Shown piece by piece: positions 32,939 through 41,120 of a stretch of 64,000 nucleotides of DNA. Source of the DNA: CAZMHL01 sp045605445 (GTDB lineage: Bacteria; Bacillota; Clostridia; RGIG6154); contig JAZUPZ010000030.1 of assembly GCA_045605445.1 (NCBI GenBank), positions 124,001 through 188,000 on the forward strand, read 5' to 3'. A model generated the notes under the pieces. That model ran no database searches and was not told the origin of the DNA. It worked only from the letters and a program-made list of their open reading frames with translations. Position 1 is the stretch's first letter, and every line of letters starts with the position of its first letter. Both the position numbers and the translations under genes were made by a program.

Positions 32939-33684
32939 TAAATGTTAAATCAAAAAGAGAAATTGAACTTATGCGAACAGCCGGAAAAGTTACCGGTGAA
33001 ACGCTTCAGTTTCTTGAAGAAAACATTAAGCCGGGTATAACAACTTATGAACTTGATAAAATAGCCGAAAAGTTCATAAGAAAAAACGACTGTATTCCGT
33101 CATTTAAAAATTACGGTGGTTTTCCCGGATCAATCTGTGCATCCGTAAACAATGTAGTTATTCACGGAATCCCAAGCCATAAGATAGTTTTAAAAGAAGG
33201 CGATATAATCAGCATCGACTGCGGTGCCTGTTATAAAGGCTATCACGGAGATGCTGCAAGAACCTTCGCTGTGGGTAATATTTCTGAAGAAGCTAAAAAG
33301 CTTATAGAGGTTACCAGAGACTGTTTCTTTAAAGGATTGGAATTCTGTAAAGAAGGCTTCAGAGTTTCCGACATTTCAAATGCCGTTCAGCTTCGTGCCG
33401 AAAAAGAAGGCTATGGAGTTGTAAGAGATTTTGTAGGACACGGCGTAGGGGCTGCTCTTCATGAAAGCCCCGAGGTTCCCAACTACGGCAATCCCGGAAG
33501 AGGCGCAAGACTTGTTGCGGGAATGACCCTTGCAATTGAACCTATGATAAATGAGAAAGACTATAGAGTAAGAGTGCTCGATGATGAATGGACTACTGTT
33601 ACTCAGGACGGCTGCTTGTCTGCTCATTATGAAAATACGGTTTTAATTACAGGTGGAGAACCTGAAATACTGACTATATATTAA
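32935..33684 (+). CDS. map: Methionine aminopeptidase type I
   Basis: A 249-residue di-metal peptidase that removes the initiator methionine. Metal-ligand motifs are SIDCGACYKGYHGDAARTF (both Asp), GHGVGAALHESPEVPN (His), AIEPMI (Glu) and YENTVLIT (Glu region). It overlaps adk and precedes the KOW gene. Confidence 0.96.
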   Translation: MINVKSKREIELMRTAGKVTGETLQFLEENIKPGITTYELDKIAEKFIRKNDCIPSFKNYGGFPGSICASVNNVVIHGIPSHKIVLKEGDIISIDCGACYKGYHGDAARTFAVGNISEEAKKLIEVTRDCFFKGLEFCKEGFRVSDISNAVQLRAEKEGYGVVRDFVGHGVGAALHESPEVPNYGNPGRGARLVAGMTLAIEPMINEKDYRVRVLDDEWTTVTQDGCLSAHYENTVLITGGEPEILTIY

Positions 33685-33705
33685 AAATTCTTAGAGGTGA
33701 TTTGT

Positions 33706-33969
33706 TTGGATATTTACCCCGGGCGTGTGGTTAAATCTGATGCCGGAAGGGATAAAGACAATTATTTTGTGGTTTTGTCAGTAGAAGGAAATATATGCTA
33801 TGTTTCCGATGGCAAAATCAGAAAAGTGGATACTCCTAAGAAGAAGAAAATTAAACATCTGATTGCTACTGAATATTCCTTGGATTTGGTTAAGGATAAA
33901 CTTCAAGCAAATCAGACAATTACTGATTCAATGATAAGAAAAGAACTTAAGTCATTAAATCTTATGTAA
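33706..33969 (+). CDS. KOW-domain RNA-binding protein (TTG start)
   Basis: An 87-residue protein that begins MDIYPGRVVKSDAGRDKDNY, the pattern of KOW/L14e-like proteins found between map and infA in clostridia. KVDTPKKKKIKHLIATE is a basic segment suited to rRNA contact. The start is taken as TTG at 33706, with AGAGGTGA as ribosome binding site; the in-frame GTG at 33697 lies within that site. The exact role is unknown; it is probably ribosome associated. Confidence 0.85.
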   Translation: MDIYPGRVVKSDAGRDKDNYFVVLSVEGNICYVSDGKIRKVDTPKKKKIKHLIATEYSLDLVKDKLQANQTITDSMIRKELKSLNLM

Positions 33970-33986
33970 AATTGGAGGGTATATCC

Positions 33987-34205
33987 ATGGCAAAAGACGA
34001 TGTAATTGAACTTGAAGGTACAGTGGTGGAATCTCTGCCAAATGCTATGTTTCAGGTTGAATTGGAAAATGGACATGTGATACTGGCTCATATTGCAGGA
34101 AAGCTTCGTATGAACTTCATACGTATCCTTCCCGGTGATAAGGTTACGGTTGAAATGTCACCTTATGACCTTACAAAGGGCAGAATTACATGGAGAGCTA
34201 AATAA
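33987..34205 (+). CDS. infA: Translation initiation factor IF-1
   Basis: A 72-residue OB-fold protein of standard length that binds the ribosomal A site during initiation. MAKDDVIELEGTVVESLPNA, GHVILAHIAGKLRMNFIRI and MSPYDLTKGRITWR are diagnostic. The ATG at 33987 follows TTGGAGGGT. Confidence 0.97.
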   Translation: MAKDDVIELEGTVVESLPNAMFQVELENGHVILAHIAGKLRMNFIRILPGDKVTVEMSPYDLTKGRITWRAK

Positions 34206-34260
34206 TTAGGTTGTATTTATACAAATATCGCTGAAATCAGCTGAATAAATGGAGGTTATT

Positions 34261-34374
34261 ATGAAAGTTAGACCATCCGTAAAACCTATTTGCGAAAAAT
34301 GTAAGGTAATTAAACGCAAAGGTAATATTATGGTAATTTGTGAAAATCCAAAGCACAAACAGAAGCAAGGTTAA
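34261..34374 (+). CDS. rpmJ: Ribosomal protein L36
   Basis: A 37-residue protein (MKVRPSVKPICEKCKVIKRK at the start) with the zinc set C-x2-C-x12-C-x4-H. It is the zinc-binding form. A GGAGG lies 7 bases upstream. It sits between infA and rpsM as usual. Confidence 0.96.
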   Translation: MKVRPSVKPICEKCKVIKRKGNIMVICENPKHKQKQG

Positions 34375-34394
34375 TTTAAAGGAGGTGCAAACAA

Positions 34395-34763
34395 ATGGCA
34401 AGAATAGCAGGTGTTGACTTACCTCGTGAAAAACGTGTTGAGATTGGACTTACTTATATCTACGGTATCGGTATCAATCTCTCAAAAGCCATTTTGAAAG
34501 ACACAGGTATAAATCCGGATACAAGAGTTAAAGATTTAACAGAAGATGACATTTCCAAATTAAGAGATGCTATCGACAAAGACTATACAGTTGAGGGTGA
34601 CCTTAGAAGACAGGTTGCACTTGATATTAAAACACTTATGGAAATCGGCTGCTACAGAGGCTTAAGACACAGAAAAGGTTTGCCATGTAGAGGTCAGAAA
34701 ACCAAAACAAATGCAAGAACAAGAAAAGGTCCAAGAAAGACTATTGCAAATAAGAAGAAGTAA
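34395..34763 (+). CDS. rpsM: Ribosomal protein S13
   Basis: A 122-residue 30S head protein contacting P-site tRNA. MARIAGVDLPREKRVEIGLT, the helix-hairpin-helix-like YIYGIGINLSKAI and GLPCRGQKTKTNARTRKG are diagnostic. AAAGGAGGTG precedes the ATG. Confidence 0.98.
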   Translation: MARIAGVDLPREKRVEIGLTYIYGIGINLSKAILKDTGINPDTRVKDLTEDDISKLRDAIDKDYTVEGDLRRQVALDIKTLMEIGCYRGLRHRKGLPCRGQKTKTNARTRKGPRKTIANKKK

Positions 34764-34778
34764 GGAGGGCATATTGAG

Positions 34779-35177
34779 ATGGCAAAAACTGCTACAAAAA
34801 GAACTGTCAGAAGACGTAAAGAAAAGAAAAATATTGAAAAAGGCGCAGTTCATATTAACTCATCTTTTAACAATACAATTGTTACAATCACTGACACACA
34901 GGGAAATGCTATTTCATGGGCAAGTGCCGGTGAATTAGGCTTTAAAGGTTCTAAGAAATCAACTCCGTTTGCTGCTCAGATGGCCGCAGAAACAGCTGCA
35001 AAAGCTGCTCAGGAGCATGGTCTTAAAACTGTTGAAGTTTATGTAAAAGGACCGGGTGCAGGAAGAGAAGCTGCAATCAGAGCTCTTCAGGCAGTTGGTT
35101 TGGAAGTTGAAATGATTAAAGATGTTACACCTATTCCTCATAACGGTTGCAGACCGCCAAAGAGAAGAAGAGTGTGA
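34779..35177 (+). CDS. rpsK: Ribosomal protein S11
   Basis: A 132-residue platform protein. HINSSFNNTIVTITDTQGN, KGSKKSTPFAAQMAAE and the C-terminal PIPHNGCRPPKRRRV are diagnostic. TAAGGAGGG precedes the ATG. Confidence 0.98.
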   Translation: MAKTATKRTVRRRKEKKNIEKGAVHINSSFNNTIVTITDTQGNAISWASAGELGFKGSKKSTPFAAQMAAETAAKAAQEHGLKTVEVYVKGPGAGREAAIRALQAVGLEVEMIKDVTPIPHNGCRPPKRRRV

Positions 35178-35209
35178 TTTGAAAATTTGGAAGTAAGGAG
35201 GAAAAACAA

Positions 35210-35803
35210 ATGGCAAGAAATATGCAGCCTATATTGAAAAGATGCAGAACTTTAGGCATCAATCCATCTGTTATGGGTATTTATAAAACATCTAACAGAA
35301 ACCCGAAGCCAATGAGAAGAAAGCAGAGCGAATATGGTCGTCAGCTTACTGAAAAGCAGAAGGTTAAGTTTATATATGGTATGCTCGAAAAGCAGTTCCA
35401 TAAATATTATGAAATGGCAACAAAAATGCATGGTGTTACAGGTGAAAATCTTCTCCAGCTTTTGGAATCAAGATTGGATAATGTAGTATTCAGATTAGGT
35501 CTTGCTAATACAAGAAGAGAGTCCAGACAGATCGTTAATCACGGACACATTCTTGTTAACGGAAAAAGAGTTGATATTCCTTCATACCTCGTTAAGGTTG
35601 GAGATGTTATCACAGTTAAGGAACGTTCACTCAATTCTGAAAGAATGAAAGCTATAATCGAAGCAAATTCATCAAGAATCGTTCCAAAATGGTTAGAAAT
35701 GGATAAGGAAAACTCAACAGCTAAAGTTATCGCTTTGGCTCAGAGAGATGATATCGACTTTGAAGTTGAAGAACATCTTATCGTTGAGTTGTATTCTAAA
35801 TAA
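35210..35803 (+). CDS. rpsD: Ribosomal protein S4
   Basis: A 197-residue S4, the primary binder of the 16S 5' domain and in some bacteria the repressor of the alpha operon. The S4 RNA-binding domain (LLQLLESRLDNVVFRLGLA, QIVNHGHILVNGKRVDIPS) is intact. Only one cysteine remains near the N-terminus, so it is the zinc-free type. Confidence 0.97.
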   Translation: MARNMQPILKRCRTLGINPSVMGIYKTSNRNPKPMRRKQSEYGRQLTEKQKVKFIYGMLEKQFHKYYEMATKMHGVTGENLLQLLESRLDNVVFRLGLANTRRESRQIVNHGHILVNGKRVDIPSYLVKVGDVITVKERSLNSERMKAIIEANSSRIVPKWLEMDKENSTAKVIALAQRDDIDFEVEEHLIVELYSK

Positions 35804-35857
35804 TAACTAGCAGAACGAAACATTCCGACCCGTTCAGGGAATAAAAGGAGGTTTAAT

Positions 35858-36811
35858 ATGATTGAAATGCAGAAACCGAAAATCGAGTGTGTAGAAATGT
35901 CAGAAGACAATTCTTACGGAAAGTTCGTCATAGAACCACTCGAGAGAGGTTATGGGTTGACAATCGGTAACTCACTCAGACGTACTTTGTTGTCATCGCT
36001 CCCCGGAGCAGCAGTATCTTTTATTAAGGTTGATGGAGTTCAGCATGAATTTTCATCTGTACCGGGCGTAAAAGAAGATATTGTAGAAATAATTCTTAAC
36101 ATTAAGAACCTGCACGTTAAATTAAACGAACCCGGTTCAAAAGTTGTGTATATTGAAGCTTCAGGCAAAGGCGAAGTTAAAGCAGGTGACATCAAAGCTG
36201 ATGCCAGCGTAGAAATTCTCAATCCTGATTTGCATATCGCAACACTTAACGAAGATGCAAAACTCAATATGGAAATTACGCTTACATCCGGCAGAGGTTA
36301 CGTTTCTGCTGATAAGAACCGTACAGAGAGCCAGTCTATAATAGGAATTATCCCTGTTGACTCAATCTATACACCTATAACAAAGGTTAACTATCAGGTT
36401 GAAAATACCCGTGTTGGTCAGATTACTGACTATGACAAGCTTACCCTTGAAGTATGGACAAACGGTACAATTGAACCTGATAAAGCTGTAAGCCTTGCAG
36501 CAAAAATTTTGATTGAACATCTCAAGTTATTCTTGGATTTGTCAGGCGGTACACTTCATACAGAAGTTCTCGTTAGCAAAACAGATTCCAAAAAGGAAAA
36601 AATTATGAGCATGACAATTGAAGAACTCGATTTGTCAGTTCGTTCATATAACTGTTTGAAGAGAGCAGGCGTTAATACTGTTGAAGATCTCGCTGCTAAG
36701 ACAGAAGAGGATATGATGAGAGTAAGAAACCTTGGTAAGAAATCTCTTGAAGAAGTTCTTCAGAAGATGGAAAGCCTCGGACTTGCCCTCAGAAAAGAGG
36801 ATGACGAATAA
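35858..36811 (+). CDS. rpoA: DNA-directed RNA polymerase alpha subunit
   Basis: A 317-residue alpha subunit with an N-terminal dimerisation domain (EPLERGYGLTIGNSLRRTLL, the beta-contacting motif), a linker, and a C-terminal domain from about 250 (ELDLSVRSYNCLKRAGVNTV, RNLGKKSLEEV) that contacts UP elements and activators. AAAGGAGG precedes the ATG. Confidence 0.98.
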   Translation: MIEMQKPKIECVEMSEDNSYGKFVIEPLERGYGLTIGNSLRRTLLSSLPGAAVSFIKVDGVQHEFSSVPGVKEDIVEIILNIKNLHVKLNEPGSKVVYIEASGKGEVKAGDIKADASVEILNPDLHIATLNEDAKLNMEITLTSGRGYVSADKNRTESQSIIGIIPVDSIYTPITKVNYQVENTRVGQITDYDKLTLEVWTNGTIEPDKAVSLAAKILIEHLKLFLDLSGGTLHTEVLVSKTDSKKEKIMSMTIEELDLSVRSYNCLKRAGVNTVEDLAAKTEEDMMRVRNLGKKSLEEVLQKMESLGLALRKEDDE

Positions 36812-36844
36812 TACTATAAACCTTATTAAGAAGGAGGTATTGGA

Positions 36845-37186
36845 ATGCCAGGTACAAGAAAACTCGGCAGAGACACTGCACACAGAAAAGCAATGCTCAG
36901 AAATTTAACAACTTCACTTTTGGAAAACGGCAGAATGGTTACAACAGAAACCAGAGCTAAAGAAGTTAGATGTATGGCAGAAAAAATGATCACTCTTGGT
37001 AAGAAGAATACTCTTCACACAAAGAGACAGGCACTTGCTTATATCACAAAAGAAGATGTTGTTTTCAAATTATTCAATGAAATAGCACCAAAATATGCTG
37101 ACAGAAACGGCGGATACACAAGAATCATTAAGATGGCTCCAAGAAGAGGAGACGGTGCATCACAGGCTGTTATCGAATTGGTATAA
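36845..37186 (+). CDS. rplQ: Ribosomal protein L17
   Basis: A 113-residue protein at the tunnel exit rim: KLGRDTAHRKAMLRNLTTSL, GRMVTTETRAKEVR and a C-terminal GGYTRIIKMAPRRGDGA. It is the last gene of the superoperon. The genes that usually follow in Firmicutes (ecfA, ecfT, truA, rplM) are not here; a terminator and accessory DNA follow. Confidence 0.98.
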   Translation: MPGTRKLGRDTAHRKAMLRNLTTSLLENGRMVTTETRAKEVRCMAEKMITLGKKNTLHTKRQALAYITKEDVVFKLFNEIAPKYADRNGGYTRIIKMAPRRGDGASQAVIELV

Positions 37187-37198
37187 TAATTAAAACCT

Positions 37199-37229
37199 AT
37201 GCGGAGTATCTCAGATACTCCGCATTTTT
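37199..37229 (+). terminator. Terminator of the ribosomal superoperon
   Basis: ATGCGGAGTAT and ATACTCCGCAT form an 11-bp stem around CTCAG, followed by TTTTTC. Confidence 0.9.
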
Positions 37230-37230
37230 C

Positions 37231-37259
37231 TTGCTATAAATAAAATATTGTGCTAAAAT
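37231..37259 (+). promoter_or_regulatory. Promoter of the 37.3-kb leader RNA
   Basis: TTGCTA (37231-37236), 17 bp and TAAAAT (37254-37259), right after the superoperon terminator. Expected start near 37266. Confidence 0.55.
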
Positions 37260-37280
37260 TATCTAAAAGACGGAGGAAAT

Positions 37281-37379
37281 ATGTTTTTTGTTCCTGAACA
37301 CTGGACATTAGGGACCAAAGGCGAAACCTTAGTATTTATGCGGGTTTGCGGAGTTGCGGTTCACTTTTGTTTGCTGTAA
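37281..37379 (+). CDS. Possible 32-residue peptide
   Basis: An ATG 5 bases after GGAGG opens a 32-codon frame beginning MFFVPEHWTLGTKGETLVFM and ending HFCLL. It is too short for family assignment. The good ribosome binding site makes it a candidate leader peptide of the unit above; the alternative is chance within a structured RNA. Confidence 0.3.
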   Translation: MFFVPEHWTLGTKGETLVFMRVCGVAVHFCLL

Positions 37380-37493
37380 AAATGGCAAATGACAACTCGG
37401 ATTTCGAAAGGTGGTAGGTATTTATCGTAAATATTCGCTTTTAAGCGATGAGGACTTTAGGTTCTTATAAAAATTAAAAACAAGTATGTTTTT

Positions 37494-37529
37494 TGGCAGA
37501 CTATAGAAATCTATAGTCTGCCATTTTTT
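37494..37529 (+). terminator. Terminator or attenuator before the 37571 gene
   Basis: TGGCAGACTATAG and CTATAGTCTGCCA form a 13-bp perfect stem with loop AAAT, then TTTTTT. It lies between the promoter at 37231 and the coding region at 37571. Confidence 0.88.
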
Positions 37530-37570
37530 GTATCAATTATTAAAAACAATAAAAATCGGAGGATTAAAAA

Positions 37571-38239
37571 ATGGTTGAATATTTTGTAACAAAAGGAAAA
37601 TTGGTAGTAAGAAACGGAGCGCCACTTGTAGTGTTAGATGGAGAAGAAAAAGCTCTTTCACAGGTAGAGTTCATTTTATGGACGAGCCTGCACTGGAATG
37701 TTTTAAATAAGGAAACTCTTAAAGCGGAGCTTGACAGAAGAATGAGAAAATACAATCTGAGTTTAGATGTTTCTTTTGAGCAGACGCTAAATCGCTTAAA
37801 GAACAGAGGTCTTATTGCAAGTAAATCGGATTATCTTGCGGTTGATGCTCTGTATAATCTGGTGAAGGATTTGTATGTAGTACCTCTTGGAACAGTTAAT
37901 AAATTCAAAAGAGCAATGATGTTTATGTATATGTTTTTCATTCAAGGTGTCCCGCTTTATAAATGCAGAGAGGCTATGTGTGATCTTAACTTGAAAGAAC
38001 TTGAGAAACAAATTGTTTGTTTTTCAAAACGGATTAAGGTTTCTGGGGCAGAGCTTATCCGTATCAGCGATAAAGACCTGTGGGCAATAAAGTCTGAAGA
38101 TGATATTGTTCCGCTTGCGTATGATGAAAACGAAGATATGGATTCTCTGGGGAACAGTACAAGATTTTCAAAGGATAAAAATAAGGTCCTTGAGGCTATT
38201 GTAAATCTGTACTTAAAAAAACAAATTGTATTTGAATAA
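37571..38239 (+). CDS. Unrecognised 222-residue protein, wHTH-like pattern
   Basis: The family was not recognised. The N-terminal 40 residues are a small beta-rich segment (LVVRNGAPLVVLDGEEKAL). Residues 50-100 alternate helices and end in NRLKNRGLIASKSDYLAV, which resembles a winged-helix recognition helix and wing. The rest is helical with a hydrophobic patch (MMFMYMFFIQGVPLY). GGAGG is well placed. It is the first protein of the accessory unit behind the attenuator-like terminator, so a regulatory role is plausible but unproved. Confidence 0.6.
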   Translation: MVEYFVTKGKLVVRNGAPLVVLDGEEKALSQVEFILWTSLHWNVLNKETLKAELDRRMRKYNLSLDVSFEQTLNRLKNRGLIASKSDYLAVDALYNLVKDLYVVPLGTVNKFKRAMMFMYMFFIQGVPLYKCREAMCDLNLKELEKQIVCFSKRIKVSGAELIRISDKDLWAIKSEDDIVPLAYDENEDMDSLGNSTRFSKDKNKVLEAIVNLYLKKQIVFE

Positions 38240-38258
38240 TAGAAAGGTTTGGTGACTT

Positions 38259-39098
38259 ATGAAAAGGGCAGTAAGTATTTTATTAATGGTTGTAATTATG
38301 ACAATGTGCGTGAATGTATCAGCACAAACAGATGTAAAAGTAACTCTTGATGGGAATGAGGTTTGTTTCCCTGATGCAAAACCGTTTGTTGATGAAAGAG
38401 ACAGAGTTTTAGTACCAATCAGATTTGTATCAGAGGCACTTGGCACTTTTGTGGATTGGGAAAACGAAACAAGAACAGCAGTTATTAAACAAGGTAACGA
38501 TGAAATCCGTTATACGGTTTATCAGCCTATGGCATACTTAAATGGCGAAATGATGGTTATGGATACATACGGAATTTTAAAGGACTGCAGAACGATGGTC
38601 CCCATAAGATTTATTTCTGAACTTTTAGGTTGCGCAGTTGTCTGGGATGAAAACACTTCAACTGTTGTTATTACATCGCCAAAGGAAGTGACAGAATTTC
38701 CTGAACCAGAGATTTCTGTAAATTATCCAAAGAGCATTTCAGACAAAAGACTCCTTTGGATTGATGTTGACAATTACAGGGATTTTGTGCGTAGCGGTGA
38801 TTATGAATTCAAAATTGAGTTTATAAATCCTGTGCAGTTCAATACATACGAACAGGATGAGGGAGCAATCAACGGATGGCAGAAATATTCAAGATGCAAT
38901 TTTGTATCCTGTACGAACAGTTACAAAACCATCTACTCAATCTCAAGAGTATTTTACACAACCAGAGAGGTTATGAGTGCATATCAAGCCAAGGGCGGTG
39001 ATGAAATTACTTTCATGCTGACCGTAAGAAACAAAGCAACAAAAGAAACACGTGAGTATATTTTTACGGAAATTTTAAAACTTCCGTATGAAATATAA
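38259..39098 (+). CDS. Secreted protein with copper amine oxidase N-terminal domain
   Basis: A 279-residue exported protein. The signal peptide is MKRAVSILLMVVIMTMCVNV with a cut after VSA. Residues 25-140 hold two Cu_amine_oxidN1 repeats (VLVPIRFVSEALGTFVDWE and MVPIRFISELLGCAVVWDE). The C-terminal 140 residues have no clear family. It resembles the N-terminus of the protein at 15933, so this is a second family member, here inside the accessory region. It is probably cell-envelope bound. Confidence 0.8.
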   Translation: MKRAVSILLMVVIMTMCVNVSAQTDVKVTLDGNEVCFPDAKPFVDERDRVLVPIRFVSEALGTFVDWENETRTAVIKQGNDEIRYTVYQPMAYLNGEMMVMDTYGILKDCRTMVPIRFISELLGCAVVWDENTSTVVITSPKEVTEFPEPEISVNYPKSISDKRLLWIDVDNYRDFVRSGDYEFKIEFINPVQFNTYEQDEGAINGWQKYSRCNFVSCTNSYKTIYSISRVFYTTREVMSAYQAKGGDEITFMLTVRNKATKETREYIFTEILKLPYEI

Positions 39099-39127
39099 AT
39101 AAAAAATTTTATAAGGAGGAAGATCAT

Positions 39128-39820
39128 ATGATCAACAAAAAATTTGATTTCAAAAAAACAGAACTGGAGGAGGGTATTGCAGAACTCGAAAGGGATCTTG
39201 AAAAGTCAGAAGGTCAAGACCCAATCAAAACGGAGTACATCAGAAAACTTTTGGGCTACATGAAAAAAATGAGTCCATTGATGGTTCCTGAAGCGACGCA
39301 AGAGCAACGTCTTGAATTGGAGTATCTTTCGGAATGCAGTGCTTGTGCATCAAGAGAAATGGCATCTGTTGTGGCCAAAATCCCGGTAAAAGAAGTAATG
39401 CTTATGAGCGCAGATGCAATGGGTATTACAGTCGAGAAAAAGAACGGCATTCTGGTGGTAAATCTTCCGATGATTTTGCCGACGAAGGCAAAAACAAAAG
39501 CAGGTTACTTATTCGATCCGATATTCTATGCAATGCAAAATGCATCAGAACAAGAATCGTTTCTGCTAAAAGAAAAAGCCATGATGTGTATCGAGTTCAT
39601 CTATGATAGGAGTAACAAAAATATTCCACGCGGAGATCACGACAATAAGGAAATTAAACAGGTAATTGACGCAATTGCAAATTTTGTTGTGCCGGATGAT
39701 AGTGATGATTATTTAAGTATTTGTCAGATTTCGACTGAAGGAGATTATAATCACACAAAGGTTTATGTTATGCCTGAAAAAGATTTTGGAGATTTCTTTT
39801 TGAAGCATCAAAACAAGTAA
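39128..39820 (+). CDS. Unrecognised 230-residue protein
   Basis: No family was assigned with confidence. The first 60 residues are charged and probably a coiled coil (KTELEEGIAELERDLEKSEG). Residues 95-130 contain ILVVNLPMILPTKAKTKAG, a beta-strand and proline-rich pattern seen in short proteins of clostridial mobile elements (DUF6100-like, tentative). The C-terminus is acidic. AAGGAGG precedes the ATG. It lies 29 bases after the secreted protein, in the same direction. Confidence 0.55.
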   Translation: MINKKFDFKKTELEEGIAELERDLEKSEGQDPIKTEYIRKLLGYMKKMSPLMVPEATQEQRLELEYLSECSACASREMASVVAKIPVKEVMLMSADAMGITVEKKNGILVVNLPMILPTKAKTKAGYLFDPIFYAMQNASEQESFLLKEKAMMCIEFIYDRSNKNIPRGDHDNKEIKQVIDAIANFVVPDDSDDYLSICQISTEGDYNHTKVYVMPEKDFGDFFLKHQNK

Positions 39821-39878
39821 ATTAATATCCCAAAACCGTATCACAAAACGGCGTTTTTAAGACATTTTTTTGTGACAT

Positions 39879-39930
39879 GGAGAAAAGGCCGAGAAATAAG
39901 GGTTTTCAAAGCCTTTTCTCCAAATAAAAA
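39879..39930 (+). terminator. Terminator after the 39128 gene
   Basis: GGAGAAAAGGC and GCCTTTTCTCC form an 11-bp stem around an 18-21-base loop, followed by an A-rich tail rather than a clean T run, so it is more convincing as a structure than as a terminator. An additional CCGT/ACGG hairpin is nearby at about 39835. Confidence 0.4.
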
Positions 39931-39980
39931 AGACCATAAATAAGAAACTTGGATTAAAATAAGCAGGTGAAAATAAAGTT

Positions 39981-41120
39981 ATGATTAGAAAGCAGACGAT
40001 AGAATATAAGATAGTAAGTCTAATAGGATTAGCAGGAGAAGTACAGACAGAAGAGTTATATAAATTGAAATATGGAAAAGAGTATATAAGAAAAACAATA
40101 AGTAAGTTAATAACAAAGAAATATATTAAAGTATATAAATTTAATAATAAAAAATATTTAAGATTAACAGTATCGTGTAAAAGATATTTAAAAGAATACC
40201 ATTCAGACAGATTTGAAAATATGTTTGATGGAGCGAGCAGAACCAATAAGGTGCGAAGTGATGAACACAGACGGATAAGAAATCACAGACTTGCAGAAAT
40301 ATTAATTCTCTTAGACCTTGCAGACGTAAAAATTTTTGCGGATGAAAAAAGCTTGATGGAAAAAACTCTTAGATTTGAAAGAAGAAACGGCACAGACTTA
40401 ACAGACTATTGTGCAGAGAAAAATACAGCAGAGTTTTATACGGCAGATGAATTAAAAGCAGCAGGATTATTCAAGAACGCAAGAACGTCAAGAGCAATGG
40501 GCGTTATCTTCTCTTATCCTGAAGTTTATATTATATATAATTTTGGTGACGAGGTTCTGGAAATGGAGAATAAAACTGAGGAATCATTTTACTCCAAAGC
40601 AAAAATGGCGTTTTATTTTGAGATGCAGGGAAAACACTATTATGAATTCCCGAGAATTATTTATGTAGGAAACAGTATGAATCTTGCAAATAAGATTATG
40701 AACGCAAAAAAAGGAGCAGTAAAAAAGATATTCAACTCATGGACGGACTATCCGCATGTTTTCTTCATTGATACATCAAATCACGCACCAGAGCACCTTA
40801 AATACGTTATAAACGATACACGTTGTAAGGAGATAAGAAAATACATAGATAATAATTTTGAAGGGGAAAGAGAATGGTTATACACGACTCAAACGAAGGA
40901 CAGGAAAAGTGAAATTTTGAACTGTACCAACTTTGACCTTATAGCTATTAGCCTTCATAAAGTTGAGAGCAGCGATGTAACAGAATCAAGTAAGAATCTG
41001 ATACTTGTTTGTCTTGATTATCAATTACCATACATGAAAAAATATTTTAGAAGAAGAGATAATGTTGAGTATTATCATTTTGAATCAGCGAAATTCTATG
41101 GAACGGAGGATACCAGATGA
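39981..41120 (+). CDS. Replication-relaxation family-like protein
   Basis: A 379-residue protein. Its N-terminus (TIEYKIVSLIGLAGEVQTEE, then YIRKTISKLITKKYIKVYK) is a winged helix, as in plasmid and ICE replication-relaxation proteins, which also carry a C-terminal nuclease-like or transposon-related half. No catalytic motif was identified in the C-terminal half. A CAGGTGA ribosome binding site is upstream. The stop overlaps the next gene by 4 bases (ATGA), so it works with the replication-type protein at 41117. Codons 15-60 are unusually rich in AGA/ATA/AAA. Confidence 0.55.
   Translation: MIRKQTIEYKIVSLIGLAGEVQTEELYKLKYGKEYIRKTISKLITKKYIKVYKFNNKKYLRLTVSCKRYLKEYHSDRFENMFDGASRTNKVRSDEHRRIRNHRLAEILILLDLADVKIFADEKSLMEKTLRFERRNGTDLTDYCAEKNTAEFYTADELKAAGLFKNARTSRAMGVIFSYPEVYIIYNFGDEVLEMENKTEESFYSKAKMAFYFEMQGKHYYEFPRIIYVGNSMNLANKIMNAKKGAVKKIFNSWTDYPHVFFIDTSNHAPEHLKYVINDTRCKEIRKYIDNNFEGEREWLYTTQTKDRKSEILNCTNFDLIAISLHKVESSDVTESSKNLILVCLDYQLPYMKKYFRRRDNVEYYHFESAKFYGTEDTR

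Larger units (their letters stand above)
37266..37529 (+). ncRNA. Possible structured leader RNA ended by a terminator
   Basis: About 264 nt from the promoter to a strong terminator contain no long gene. Local hairpins are AAGG-CGAAA-CCTT (37315-37330 region), TATTTA-TCG-TAAATA and TCGCT-TTTA-AGCGA (near 37418-37450). The terminator is followed after 28 bases by the ribosome binding site of the 37571 gene. No known riboswitch class was recognised. It could be a cis-regulatory leader, a small RNA, or the transcript of the 32-codon frame at 37281. Confidence 0.35.
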
